From: Ailurus styani
Lineage: Eukaryota; Chordata; Mammalia; Carnivora; Ailuridae
NCBI GenBank assembly: GCA_002007465.1
Contig: LNAC01000750.1
Coordinates: 186,001 to 250,000 of the forward strand
Length of the DNA: 64,000 bases
Reading direction: 5' to 3'
Position numbers and translations under genes: made by a program. Under the pieces are notes generated by a model. The model was not told the origin of the DNA. It did not search any database and worked only from the letters and a program-made list of their open reading frames with translations. This document shows positions 23,277-38,200 of the stretch, in pieces. The first letter of the stretch is position 1; each line of letters opens with the position of its first letter.

Positions 23277-26200
23277 CTGTCAAAGAGGAAAAAAGGAAAA
23301 CAGTAATTAGTCCCTGAAGTATTCTGTCTAATGTATTAAGTGTAAAAATAACTTAAATGAGTGGGACCATACCAAACAACCACGAAGCTTAAATTACCAT
23401 TTTTATTTTAAGGGTTAGGGTGCATACACTGATTAACCCATGACCCTGACGCACGGAAAAATCTACACTGCATTTTAAAGTTACCAGACTAAATTATGTT
23501 CAAATTCTTGAGTCTATACCATGAGGTGGTTAAGAGTGCTGGCTCTGGTCTCAGAGTCTGGTTCAAATCTCAGCTGCACCAGCCATGGGACATTGGTCAA
23601 GTCACTTAGTCTCTACAAAGACCTAGTTTCATCATCTATAAAATGAGGATACCAACCCTAACTGTACCACAGGATTATAGGTACATGAGAATGACAGTAA
23701 AGTGAACATAATCCTTGGGTATGATTAGCCTTTCAGAACTGTTAGTTGATAATCATCTTCATCTTTTTTTTTTTTTAGATTTATTTATTTATTTATTTGA
23801 CAGAGAGCGAGAGATTACAAGTAGGCAGAGAGGCAGGCAGAGAGAGAGGGGGAAGCAGGCTCCCCGCCGAGCAGGGAGCCCAATGTAGGGCTCGATCCCA
23901 GGACCCTGAGATCATGACCTAAGCTGAAGGCAGAGGTTTAACCCACTGAGCCACCCAGGTGCCCTCATCTTCATCATTTTTTAATGGTCTAAATCATATT
24001 CTCTCATACCTTCAAAAATGATAATCCCTGAAAGATAAGACAAAGGTAACCAGAAAATTCAAGGAATCAGAACCTGAGTATTGAGCTATATCTTAATGGT
24101 GACTGCTACCAAATTCCCAAGATTCTCCACATGGTAAAAACCATTATGATGCTACGAGCAATTATATTTCGACAGACACAGGAAAGTTGTCTTGTAACTA
24201 AAATATAATCACAGGTGCTGGAAAACCACCAGTGCCTACTAAAATAAGCTTTTTAGAACCTTTTGCAAAGTTTTGCTTTTCTAGAAGGACATTTATAATG
24301 TCGCTGCCTTCTATGACTGTTACCTGAGCACTTAGAGAACCAACTAGACTGGACTAAAATACATGACATATTTTAACAATAAAACAAATTCTCAGTGTGA
24401 TATAAATTAATACTTATCATTTTACTTCTTTAAATTTTTGGAAAGAAAACTATTTTGCAATATGAATTTGTTCTTCCTTAGGGAATACTTCTGGAATATT
24501 TGGAGTTGTGTAATAGAGACAGAGTTGATTGAGAAATGTGGTATTACTTAATGACAAAAGAATGACAGCTGCTTCTAAATTAGCAATTTGTCCTGTAAGA
24601 AAAACACTTAGTCACATAAGAAAATTTAGGAGATGAGAAATAACCATAACAATGCTGTGGGGAATCTTTTCAGCCAGGCTACTAAAATGGACACTCCACT
24701 GGATAGCGGTTTCTAACTACCATGTCTATTGCTATATCTCCAGTGCCCAGAAGAGTCTGGCAATAGTCAATGATCAAAAAATAAATATTTGCTAAATGAA
24801 TCTAAATCTGCTGAGAATAACTGGGCAGCAGAACAATATTAAGTCATATGAANCAAAAAAAAACAAAAAAAAAACAAAAAAACAATGCTGTGGGGAATCT
24901 TTTCAGCCAGTCTACTAAAATGGACACTCCACTGGAGAGCGGTTTCTAACTACCATGTCTATTGCTATATCTCCAGTGCCCAGAAGAGTCTGGCAATAGT
25001 CAATGATCAAAAAATAAATATTTGCTAAATGAATCTAAATCTGCTGAGAATAACTGGGCAGCAGAACAATATTAAGTCATATGAAATAAGAGCACTTAAA
25101 AGAATACATAGGAACATTTGGAAACACATGATATCGTAAAAACAAAGCCACTGCTGGGAGAAGTCACTGAGCAAATATTTATGTTATAGGAACCAAGCAA
25201 AGTGCCAAACGATACAATGACGATCACAATATACACGACCCCTCTGTTTGGGGAACTTGCAATCTAGGAGGATGACATACCTAAATGAAAAAACAAAACC
25301 CATGGCTTAAAAGAAACAGCTATTTTAGGCAGTAAAAACGGGCATAATTTCGTATTGCTGAAAGAACCTATAGGAACTACTCTTAGGTCTTAAATGCAAG
25401 GCAGGCTAGCTCTAAAACTAAAAATTAGAAAGAGGGGTGCCTGGGTGGTACAGGTGGTTAGGCATCCAACTCTTGATTCGACTCAGGTTGTGATCTCAGG
25501 GTCATGAAATTAAGCCCCATGTTGGGCTCCGTGCTCAGCAGGGAGTCTGCTTAAGACACTCTCTCCCTGGGCAACCCCCTCAGGTCACCTCCCTCCTTGG
25601 GAGCTTTGTACTATAACTTTGCTTTGCTGCTCCCCCCCCAAAAGACTCTCTCTCCCTCTCTCTCTGCCCCTCATCCCTGCTCACTCTCTCTCTCCCCCTC
25701 TCTAAAATAAATAAATCTTAAAAAAAAAAATTAGAGGAGCACATGGGTGGCGCAGATGGTTGAGCAATCAATTCTTGGTCTCAGCTCAGGTCGTGATCTC
25801 TGGGTCCTGGGATCAAACCCTGCAGTGGGCTTTAAAAGCAAGCTACCTAACTTTCCAGAATTTGCTTCTTTATCTGTAAAACTAGCTTGATTCTACCTAA
25901 TTCACAAGGGATTACTCTAAAGCATAAGTAAGATACATGTAAAGTCCCCCTGGGGTCCTTGGGTGGCTCAGTTAAGCATCTGACTCCTTGATTTTGGCTT
26001 GGATCATGATCTCCAGGTCATGGGACTGTGCCCCATGTCAGACTCCGTGCTCAATGTGAAGTCTGCTTGAGATTCTCTCTCTCTGTCTCCATCTGCCCCT
26101 CCCCCAGCTCACGCTTTTACTCTCTTTCTCTCTTTCAAATAAATAAATAAAATCTTTTTTTTAAAAGATTTTATTTATTTATTTGAGAGAGAGAGATTAC

Positions 26201-29200
26201 AAGTAGGCAGAGAGGCAGGCAGAGAGAGGAGGAAGCAGGCTCCCTGCTGAGCAACTGAAGGCAGAGGCTTTAACCCACTGAGCCCCTGAGATCATGACCT
26301 GAGCTGAAGGCAGAGGCTTTAACCCACTGAGCCACCCAGGTGCCCCAAATAAATAAAATCTTAAAAAAATAATAAATAAATAAAGTCCCATGAGATGCCT
26401 GGGTGGCTCAGTCAGTTAAGCATCTGCCTTTGGCTCAGGTCATGACCCTATGCTCCTGGGATCAAGTCCCGTATCTGGGTCCTTGCTCAGCAGGGAGCCT
26501 GCTTCTCCTTCTGCCTGCCTCTGCCCCTGCTTGTGCTCTCTGTCTCTGACAAATAAATAAATAAAACCTTTAAAAAAAATTTTTTTTTAATTTAAAAAAT
26601 AATAAAGTCCCCCTACCATACTAACACAAAGTGTTCAACTGATGTCTGTTCCCTTTAACTATCTATAAATCACTCTGTGACAATGACCTTGTTTCCTATC
26701 TTCCCAATTAGTTGAAGTTATTAAGATTAGAAATGTACAGGGCGCCTGGGTGGCTCAGTGGGTTAAGTCTCTGCCTTCGGCTCAGGTCATGATCTCAGGG
26801 TCCTGGGATCGAGGCCCGAATCGGGCTCTCTGCTCAGCAGGGAGCCTGCTTCCTCCTCTCTCTCTGCCTGCCTCCCTGCCTACTTGTGATCTCTCTCTCT
26901 GTGTCAAATAAATAAATAAAAATCTCAAAGGTGAACTGTCTTTTCCAATCAGCACAGCACTAGAAGAGAATCCTTTTACACTTTTGATAAACTGACCATA
27001 TATAAATTTTTGATATAAGAAAAATTTCTGTTCTGGTCTATTTTATCCCAGGTAGAAACAGTAAGGCTGTTATGATGAAATTTACAGACTCACTCACCCA
27101 AAATGTGATCTTTAAAGAGCGTGAAGCTATTTGCTGGAACAACCGCTGACTACTAACATAACGGTTACAATCTGCAGTTCATAATAAAGGAAAACCCATC
27201 TACTCATGAATAACATCACAAGGTTGAGTTCATGAAATACTCATTAAGGCATCTATTTGTGATCATTACTATGAGAGAAATAAACCAAGTATATGAAATA
27301 GATATGAAATACATATACACTACATTTAAAGAGTACGTTAAACACTTAGGTAACATTTAAACATTAGATAAATATATATATATATTTTAAGGCAAATTAG
27401 GTAAGCACACAGGTGTGCATACATGTGCTCACACCCATATGTGCTTAAAAAACTGTTACATAGCTAATTGTCTTAAGAGTTTAAAGAACAAAAGAGATTA
27501 ATGTGATGTGGGCTCTCAGAATCAGGGAAGGCTTCTTGGTAGAGGTAGTTCTTATCTGGATCTTAAAATAACAGGTCCGGGATGGAGAGGAAGCTGACCT
27601 GGCTGAGGCAGAACATTTGTGATCTAGAGAGCATGAAAGAAGTTTGCAATCTCCTTATCTTCCATTACAGAGAACACAATGCCTTGCACACTACAAGCAT
27701 GCAGTAAGCATGAAAAGTAAGTTGAGACCAAACTAGATCTTATCTTGTAGTCACAGATTTTAAAAGTTTTTCAGCAGAGGAATGCATGGCATTTTATGAC
27801 ATTTGATCTGGCAGCAATAAAGTCTCCCAAAGTGGCTAGCCAGGAAACCACTGCAATAAATCTTTGACAATTTCCTCTCATTCTTCCTTTCATTTCCCTT
27901 ATGTGCTTCTGTAAATATTTAATGTTGTAAATATATTGGAAGCAGTAATTGCTTCTGATATGGAACAAGACCGTCACACCATTTCAACTCAACAAAAACT
28001 AATCATACTAGGAAAAAAAATATTATATTGGAAGTTTTATAATGTAATCCATTTCTAAGAATTGATTTCTAAACAGTGCTAGACAGAATCTGACAGCAAA
28101 AAAAAAGTGTCCCAAAATAGCTATCCTTGCCTACAGAAGAACTCTTAACACTTTACATACCTGAGAGCGCTTCTCCCCGTTGTAACACTTCTTCAATATT
28201 GGCCACCATGATCCTCTGCACATCTTGCAATTCAGTGTTGATGGAGCCTAGGTTTCTCCGAGCACGGCTGTCAATGTAGAGCTTCTTGGTTTTCTGAATG
28301 TAGGTGTCTAGAATAACAAAGAGAGTGACCATGAACAACTTTGTCCATCAAAGTACTGTAGGGAATAGGAAGTTCTGAGTTTAGTCCTGGATCAGCAATT
28401 GTCCATGGCTAAGCAAGCTTGTGAGTGAACATCAGAATTTGAGTTTGATTTCTGCATTTGTAAAATGCAGACAGATGACCATTCAAGAGAAATGTCCTCT
28501 GCACACCTTCAAATGAGAAGGCTCTGCTCTCAGGATCCTTAGAGAAATTAAGACCCACTGTAGTAAGCCTTTCCTGAAAGCAGAGATTTTCAAAACGTGT
28601 TCTGAGGATCCTTAGGGTTTCACTACTTAATTCTTCACATTCCCTGAAAACTATCCTGGCAACGATCTAGCATCACTACAGTTTAACACGGCAAGAGTTA
28701 TTCTATCATCAAAAGGGGGAAAAACAGTGTCTTAAATTATTTTCTTTAACATACATTCCTAATTTCACCCTGTTCTTAAACTTCAGGTAAAGCAAAATCC
28801 CACTACAAAACTTCAGTCTTATTCATGGTTAGCCTATGTCTGTATTTCTCAAACCTGTAAAAAGAATGACTTATTTATTAAAGATTGTATTTTCAACTTT
28901 TGTCAAAAATCATAAGTTACATGAGCTGGATACCTCTCATTTGCCTCTTTAGACCTCCTCTCCACCTTTCTGCACCATGCTTTTTGCCTTGGGAAGCTGA
29001 CCTGCATGGATCACATCGTGGGCTCCCTGCCCTGGAGCTTCTAGTTAGGTTCAGCGAGCGGGGGAATCCCAAGGGTAAGGCATGAGAGCACACAGTGACA
29101 TTAGGGTATTTATTCCCAGCCTCTCCGAGAAGTCACCCTGGCCTGGCAGTATCCCTCCAACCAGGTGTTATTGCTCCTCTCAAGCTGGCCTTCTCTATAA

Positions 29201-32200
29201 ATTTTTTCCTTTGCAGTTCCAAAAGCTGTTCCTTTCTCTTATCCCTTCAGGCCTAGGGCTGAAAACAAGTACTGTGTCACTGATCTCAGGTTATTGTACT
29301 CTGTGGTTCACCTATAACCCTTTCATCTTTGTATATAATCCTTTAAGCTAATTTGAGTGTACCAACCATTTCCTGTGTGACCTTGATATACTATTCTTAT
29401 TTATTTTCTTGGGATTACTGGACCTTTATTATCTACAAAAACAAAATTTGAAAAACCAGACATTATAAAAATTAGCACTTAGAAAGTTTGTAGTTATGAA
29501 ACACCAAGAGTGGGCGCCTGGGTGGCTCAGTGGGTTAAAGCCGCTGCCTTCGGCTCAGGTCATGATCCCAGGGTCCTGGGATCGAGGCCCGCATCGGGCT
29601 CTCTGCTCAGTGGGGAGCCTGCTTCTCCCTCTGCCTGCTGCTCTCCTTGCTTGTGCGTGTTCTCTCTCTCTCTCTCTCTGACAAATAAATAAAATCTTTT
29701 AAAAAATAATTTATTTTTTCCTAGATTAAAAAGTGTATATAGTTATGTTAGCTAACAGAAAGGAATTTAAGTTTTANGATGACCATTTATCTAGCATACT
29801 GGAAACACTTCAGAAATTCAGAAACAGTAAAAACAATTTCTTTTTTAACTAAAAATATCAGTAATGTAGTCTAATCATACGTATTCTCACTTCCTCTACT
29901 TAGGGTACTCAAGACATTTCCTTTGATTTATTGCCATCAGATACTTAACTGGTGATGAATCTTTCTATAATTATTATACATGGACACCCATACTCACTAT
30001 TTCTGCATGTAATAAATGTTAACTCTCCCCAATATCATACCTCTTCCAGTTATTTATTTTATTTTTTTTTAATTAGAGGATCTGAAAGAAACACCTTTTT
30101 TCTGATTTCCAAGTTCTGATTTCCAGGAAATGAACCTTACTGGGTCGGCAGGAGAACTCAGCTACTATTACCAGTCAAGTTTTGGGCACAGTTCTGATGA
30201 TGAATCAAACCAAATCACAAAAAAGGGAAAAGGGTAACAAGTTCTAAGAAAAAGATCAAAAGACCAAAGAAAATTACTTATGAGAAGAAGTCTCATTCAT
30301 TCAAAAGGACAAAAGAGATGGAATAGAAGAGACAGAATTCAAAACTTCAGTAAGAAAACATCAGAAAAAAATGTGTCAAAATTATTATCAATATAACAAA
30401 CAGCTTCTCTGTATTGCTTGCTCTCTTGATATAAAGATGAAGAGCAAAAAACTTACCAAATTCAATAAAGGAATAGGGCCTAGACACAGTGGGCACCTTC
30501 TTCCCATGTTGTTCATCAAACTCTGAGTGCAAATCTTCTAGGTAGGCAAAAGCCAATTTCTTAGGGAAGGCAGCTTCGCACAAAACCAAATAACAAACTC
30601 CCTGCTCAATAATGTAGCTGGAGAGACAAAAAAAAAAAAAAAACGAGAAAAAGTTGTCTGTAGAATAACAATACACCCAACAACTTGAAGCAGACTCTCA
30701 ATGACTTACAAACTTTTGAAAATATTCTAGCCTGAGACCTTTGAAGCTAGCTAAATCAGAAAATCAATTTCAAACCACAAATCCTTGGAATCAAGAAAGC
30801 AAACATCGTCCCATTATTAGAATCATATTCCAAAAGGAGTATTTAAACATGTTTATTATTTATTATATAATTCAGCTAAAATATCTTAATACCTAAGACT
30901 TTTTCTTGAAAATTCAGAGTTGTGACTCCATCTACCTTTTGATTATATATGGAAAAGAATATATACATATTTAAACTCCTTCCAATTTTAAGAACAGTGG
31001 ATTGGAAATTTTTGTGGATACTTAGAAGTTGGAAGTTAATGTCACAGTGTTTACTGGATACAGATAATTACCTTAGGATAAATAATATTCCCTAATTCCC
31101 AGGAGAGAAGTCTGTATCAACTATCCAGTATCAGAAACTACCCAGTAACAGAACTGACTTCCTCTTAGCTCTCTGGCACTCCGGAAAGAGCTATATGACT
31201 ATGTCTGAGATGTCTTGGAAAGAGGTTAGCTCACTCAGTGATTTTCAAATGTCTTTTTAGCCACAGTACTCTTTATTTCGGCAATAATTATATTCAGAAG
31301 ACCAAGTACATCAAATAAAATCAGAAGGTCATTAGTTTAAGTAGGAGTATAAGGGCACAAAGTATTATATATACCCCTATCCCTACCCTTGCTATGTGGC
31401 TCCTAATGCATCCTTAGACTCCACAGAGCAGTTTACAGTATATCATATGATCTCTCAGGCCCCTTACAACGATGATGATGATGATGATGATGACGACGAC
31501 GATACTGCTGTTCTATCTCTTGCTTGGGCATCTGAATCAACTGCTCTCCTTGCCTTCAACCTAGACCATTTTCTAAATTACCAGTTTTATTCCTGGGGCA
31601 TCTGGGTGGCTCAGTCATTAAGCAAAATCTGCCTTCAACTCGGGTCATGATCCCAGGGTTCTGGGATTGAGCCCCGCATCAGGCTCCCTGCTTAGAAGGA
31701 GAGCCTGCTTCTCTCCCATTTCCCCTGCTTATGTTCTCGCTTTATGTTTCTCTGTCAAGCAAATAAATAAAATCTTTAAAAAAAAAAAAACTACCAATTT
31801 TATTTCTAAAGAGTAAATATGACCATATTACCCTGCTTAAAAACTCTCAGGGTTCCCTAATACCAACAAAATAAAATCATACTCTTTGATATAGTACTTG
31901 TGTCTCCAAAACAGGTGTAGGCTACATTCCATCATGCTGGTCTCCAGCCTTAGGTTTTATTACATCCTCATGGACTTCTGCTTATATATAAATATGTATT
32001 TCTAATTGTAATACCCTTTTATGTACCTGAAAAAACCTTGTTCATTTTCATATGCTCGATTCTACTATAATTTTTTCCATGGAATTTCTCTATATTCTCC
32101 CTCTCTCTATCCCCTTTCCTCAAACTTACTCCCTACAAATGGGAATTTATTGCTTCCTTCTCTCTAGTCCCAAAGCATTTCATTTATAACTGAATTACAG

Positions 32201-35200
32201 CACTTCTTGTCCTAAGGTACCATAGTTTAGTTGTCTGCATACATGTTTCTCTCTGCTAATAAGATAAGCTCATAAGAGCTATGGACATTAAAGGCAGAAT
32301 TTAACATATGGTCTGGCAAATAATCTTTAATAAATAGCTCTTAGATGGAAATAATGGATGAGAAGAGATTATAATGTTCCTAAAGGAACCATATAGATAA
32401 AAATGTTCTTAACCCGTGGTAGAGATGAAAATACTATATATAATTAGGCCTCTAGATTTATTTTTTTTTGTTGAAAACTGAATTTGTAGAAAATATTTCA
32501 TATACTACACAAATTAATACCTTATAAAACTTAATATCCAGGCAACCCTTTGGGGTCTCCTCCCTCTTTGGGAGCTTTGTACTCTATCATTCAATGAACT
32601 TTACTATCACTCAATAAACCTTGCTTTGCTGCCAATAAATAAATAAATAAATAAAATGTAAAACTTAAAAAAAATATATCCACTAGTTTCTTAAGCAATA
32701 AACCAGGGTTTGTTTTGATTTTGGCTTTGTATACTTGTTTGTTTCTAATGGGTGGAGATCTTTTTTTTTCCCCTTTCAAATTAAACACAGCAGGTCCCTC
32801 CCAGGTCTATATTATCTTAGCAGTGCTAAGATATTTTAGTTCCTAAAATAGCAAGGATTATTTAACTAATCCTATTTTATTTTCCTTTGATCTTCTTGTC
32901 CCCCCCACTTTTTTTTAAATCTTTCCTATTTCAACACCTTCAAACTTGACATGTATTAAACATTTAATACAAATTATTTATAGATAATTTGAAATTCCGT
33001 AAAGTCCTTTTGATCCCTCTCTCGGCTATATGCAGTCTATAACCACTGATTGAGATGCTCTTAAATTATCCTCACAAAACTAGGACCATTTTCCCTATTT
33101 TATAGAGGTAACAGAGGCCTAGAGAAGTATATAAGTTGTTCAAGGTTGTGTTGTTAATAAATGTTGGCTCTAAGAAGCTCCTAAAGCAAAAAATTATCTA
33201 TTATTGCAAGATGGGCACAGCATTCATTAGATACAGGATAACAGTTAATTTATTGTATGCAAATTGAATAAACAAACCAAGATCTCTGTTTTGCAGAATT
33301 GGAGCCAGGTAAGTTGCTTCCATGAAGAGACTGTATTTTTAAAATTTTCTTCACTTTTAATTGTTTTAAATTGTTACCATTCTTATCAGGTTTTACTAAT
33401 ATCTACTGTATCTTATACTTAAATGATCACAAAGAAATAGGATTATACTCACTGGAAAGTCATGGCACCAGCTTCCAAAGTACATCTAGTAGGGGACTGT
33501 TCATTCAACTTGCGAAAGAGTTGCTTAGCCTGACTCTGGTACTGTTGAAGATCCCGGCCAGACTGAAAGAAGACACCTTCATTTAAGAATTTTCCACACA
33601 AAAAAAATGCCAAAACAATGAGCAACATCATACTTTGAGGACACTATGTAAATAAGGTCTTTCACTAAGGCTAACAAGATACTTTTAACAAAAGAAAAAT
33701 GGCCAACTTTTAGAGCAAACAGGAAGACCAAACCCCTAGTTGTTCAAAAAAATCACATTATTTGCCAAGAAGCAAATTGTACTTCTCGACTGTCTTTAAG
33801 GCACTCTTAACTTTCAATCAGTGTTCTTTCCACTATTAGGTCAGTGGTCTTCTAACTCATTTCACTTGCACATTTACTGGTACATAACTGCACAACATGT
33901 TCTTTACTCAGGGGAAAATCCTGGGGAAAAACAGACTGATGAATCTCACTTTTATCCTGGAATAGCAAGCAAAATCTTCCACAAAGTGTTACAGAATTGA
34001 ACATTTCAGCAAAACTAAATGTATACACCCGTAACTGCAAATTACTAGGAACACTATAATGCAACTGGGTAAAAATGAGCAAGAGTAAGGACCAAGATTG
34101 AAAAGTCAAATATTGGGTGCCTGGGTGGTTCTGTCTTTAAGTGTCTGCCTTCAGCTCAGGTCATGATCCTGGGGTCCTGGGATCGAGCCCTGCATCGGGC
34201 TCCCCGCTCAGCAGGAAGCCTGTTTCTCCCTCTCCCACTCCCCCTGTTTGGGTTCCCTCTCTAGCTGTCTCTCTCTGTGTCAAATAAATAAATGAAATCT
34301 TGAAAGAAAGAAAGAAAAGAAAGAAAAGAAAAAGAAAAAGAAAGAAAAGTCAAATATTCTTTACTGATAAATCTATTTGGTTTCTGAGTTTGGATAGCAA
34401 GGGACATATGCATACAAAATGAAAGTAACAATATTCAGATGACAGAATTACAGGCAATATTTTCTTGAACAATTTTTGAATAGTTTAATAATTTAAAAGG
34501 GGGGGGCACCTGGGTAGCTCAGTGGGTTAAGCCTCTGCCTTTGGCTCACGTCATGATCTCAGGGTCCTGGGATCAAGACTCGCATCGAGCTCTCTGCTTA
34601 GCAGGGAATCTGCTTCCCCTGCTCCCCTCTGCTTGCCTCTGCCTACTTGTGATCTCTCTCTCTGTGTCAAATAAATAAATAAATAAAAATCATTAAAAAA
34701 AAAAAAAGGGGAAGGAAAAGAGCCTACTGAGGAAAACAGTAGTGTCATCTCAAAGGGAACATCATACCTCACTAACCAATTAGATCCAAACAGGAAAGGG
34801 AATGGAAAGCAAATACACACTACTTATGCATTCACATACAGCATATGGGTGGGGGGAGGGGGGCCTTCTGCCATTTGATGAAAAGGAATTGTTTATTTTG
34901 GATAGTTTATTTTGAACACTAGAGCACAGTATCTCCTTGATAGATGTTCAATAACTGAATGTTTACCTTAAAAAAGCATTTATTTGAGGTTCTTCCTCAA
35001 AATATCAGTGGACTGGATCTGAAGTCTAACTTTTAGAAAATACAAAGTGAAACCTAGAAATTTAGATAATGAACCACTCAGTTAAGAGTAAAAACAAGGA
35101 AGCAATGATAAAATTATGAAAGTGGCAGATAAGCAAATGTACAAGTAGCAGATTCTAAGCTATATTTAAAATGAAGGTGCCTGGGTGGTTCAGTCGTTAA

Positions 35201-38200
35201 GTGTCTGCCTTTGGCTCAGGTCATGATCCCAGGTTCCTGGAATGGAGACTCACTTCAGGCTCCCTGCTCAGCGGAAAGCCTGCTTCTCCCCCTCCCACTC
35301 CCCCTGCTTGTGTGCCCTCTCTCACTGTCTCTCTCTGTGTCAAATAAATAAATAAAATCTTAAAAATAAAATAAAATAGTGAACTCAGGGCATCTAGGTG
35401 GCTCAGTCAGTTGAGCATATGCCTTCAGCTCAGGTCATGATCCCAGGGTCCTGGGATCATGCTGCATCCAGCTCCCTACTCAGCGGAGAGTCTGCCTCTC
35501 CCCTCACTCATTCTCTCTGTCTTCTCAGTGCTCTCTCCCGTGTGCTCTCTCGCGCACGCTCTCAAATAAATAAAATCTAAAATAAAATAAAATGATGAAC
35601 TGGAAATTTCAGTATGAATAAGGAAGTAAATAAGCATGAAGTGAACCAGGAGAGTTAGGCAGACACCACTAGAAGTTGTTTAGTACTGCCCCTACGGCAA
35701 TGATTTGTTATAATACTCTTCACTTGAGAAATAGTTCTATATTAACATATATGTATATATGTACATATGTGTATATTTAAATATTAGCAATACATCACAA
35801 TAATTAACATTATAATCTATATTAATGTTATTAATATATTAACCTGTATTGCATATATATTTTTTTAATGACTGGTCAGCTAGTAAAGGAGAGTGAATAC
35901 TATCACATGCTTTGAACTAGTGCACAATATCCTACTTTCCTAAATTTGAATGGTACTTGCCAATTTGCTTGCTTCACCAATGCCGTTATATATGTGGCAT
36001 TTGGAAGAGATCTGACCCTACATTAGACAGAAGGAAAATAAAGTTGGAAATGTTACTAAAGTGCTAAAAAATAGTATCAACATTGATCAATGATTTTTCA
36101 ACCCTGGCTTTACACTAAAACCACCTGGGTGTTGTACAAAAACTAATCAAGCCCTATCTTCCCTTACCCCAAACCAATTAAATCAGTAATGCAGAAGTGG
36201 AACTCAGAAATTGGTATTTTAAAAATAACCACAACCGGGGGCACCTAGGTGGCTCAGTTAGTTAAGCAACTGCCTTTGGCTCAGGTCATGATCCCGGAGT
36301 CCTGGGATAGAGCTCCACATCAGGCTCCCTGCTCAGCAGGGAGCCTGCTTCTCCCTCTCCCTCTCCCCCTGCTTGTACTCTCTCTGTGTGTCAAATAAAT
36401 AAATAAAAGATGTTTAAAAAAAATAAACAACCCCAACCACAGAGGTTATGTAAAACTGTTTTTGACAACTAAAGTCAGGTGAGCACCTTAAAGGAATTAG
36501 CTGAAGAAAAAAACGGCAAAAAAAAATGTGAAGTAAAAACTGGTACAAATCCTTTGACTTTATAAGAAGCATTGTAAACACTACTGCAAGCTAAGAGAAA
36601 GAGACTAATAACTGTATGGACTGCAAGAAACTATGTCCAAAGCATGCCACAGTTTCAGAGATTTATAATGAACAAAGCAGTGACTGCCAATGCACCACAC
36701 TAAGATTACACAGGGATTATGGCATGCCAACCAAAATTTTACAGTGCTGGTTTCATTAGCATCACCATCGCTGAGAAAGCAATGCTGGCATAATCTTTCT
36801 GATAGTCATTTTGCAATATGTGTTAGAAATTATAAAATTTTGCATATTGTTTTGGGGCACCTAGGTGGCTCAGTGGGTTGGCTCAGGTCATGATTTCAGG
36901 GTCCTGGGATCGAGCCCCACATTGGGCTCTCTGCTCGGCGGGGAGCCTGCTTCCTCCTCTCTCTCTGCCTACCTCTCTGCCTACTTGTAATCTCTCTCTC
37001 TCTCTGTCAAATAAATAAAGAAAATTTTTTTTAAAAATTTTAAAAAAATAAAATTTTGCATTGTTTTATCTAACAATTCTGTGTCTTTGAAAATGTACAT
37101 ACATATCATATCTCAAAAAATAACTACAAATGCATATAAAAATAAAAGACAAATGTTCGGTAATAGGATAGGAAATTGGTTAAATAACATGCTATCTTTA
37201 TATAATGGAATACTATACAGCCATTTAAATGTTGTATAATATTTAATGATATGAGAAGATATTCACTACACACTAAGTGAAAAAAATAGGTGAAAGTCTT
37301 ACAGTATTACCCATTATTTAATTTTATACACACGTACACACACACAGATTAAGATTATACATTAAAATGGATATAATTTAAGTAGGGATTTTGGTAATAA
37401 TGACCATTAACATTTTGGTCCTTTTGTTTATACATATTTACTGAATTATCTACAATAAGCACAGACAAGTTTTGTAATAGGGAAATTATTCATTTACCCA
37501 TTCCTATTTATTTCATATTTGTACCCACAAATATGTACAGTTCTAATGTTCAGAAAGGCAAAATGAAAACCAGAAAAGATTTTTCAGAAAAAGGCAAACT
37601 AATTAAATGAAAGCACTCACTTTCTGCCAACTACTGTTCTAAACACTTTACATAATTTAACTTAAATAATCTTTACAACTACCTATGAGGTGATTAAAAC
37701 TACTATGTCCATTTTCTGCATGAGAAGTAAAACTTGCCCAAGGACTAGGAGCCAATAAGGAGTGGGACAAGAACTTGAACCCAGGCAGTCTAGTTCTGGA
37801 GTCCCTTTCCTCAGCATGCTATACCACCTCTACAATTACTATTGCTTTGGTGATAGGAGACCCACCTTCTGGGTGATCTTACTATTTGATATTAAATCTA
37901 ATTCACAGGAAATGCTCAAGAAACTGTGTGGCAGTTCTGATCTAGATCTCACAAAACAACATATTCACTACTGTACAGACAGACCCTCAGTTTGCTTTTA
38001 AGATTAAAGTCACAAAGGGCCCACAGTCAGTAGACTACCTAAAAACAGTTAGATTAGATGTCCTCATTCTATTTTCCATTCCACCTAGAAAAAACTTGAT
38101 GAACCTTGTATACAGTATAATGGAAAGATGTGTTAGCAATCCAATAATGAATTGGATGTTAATGTCTAGACAAATCCTGAAACTAATTTGAGGTCATCCA

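Noticed and set aside
31396..31650. Acidic protein with poly-Asp run
   Set aside because: The run is a GAT/GAC microsatellite in an intron and the frame continues into a SINE.
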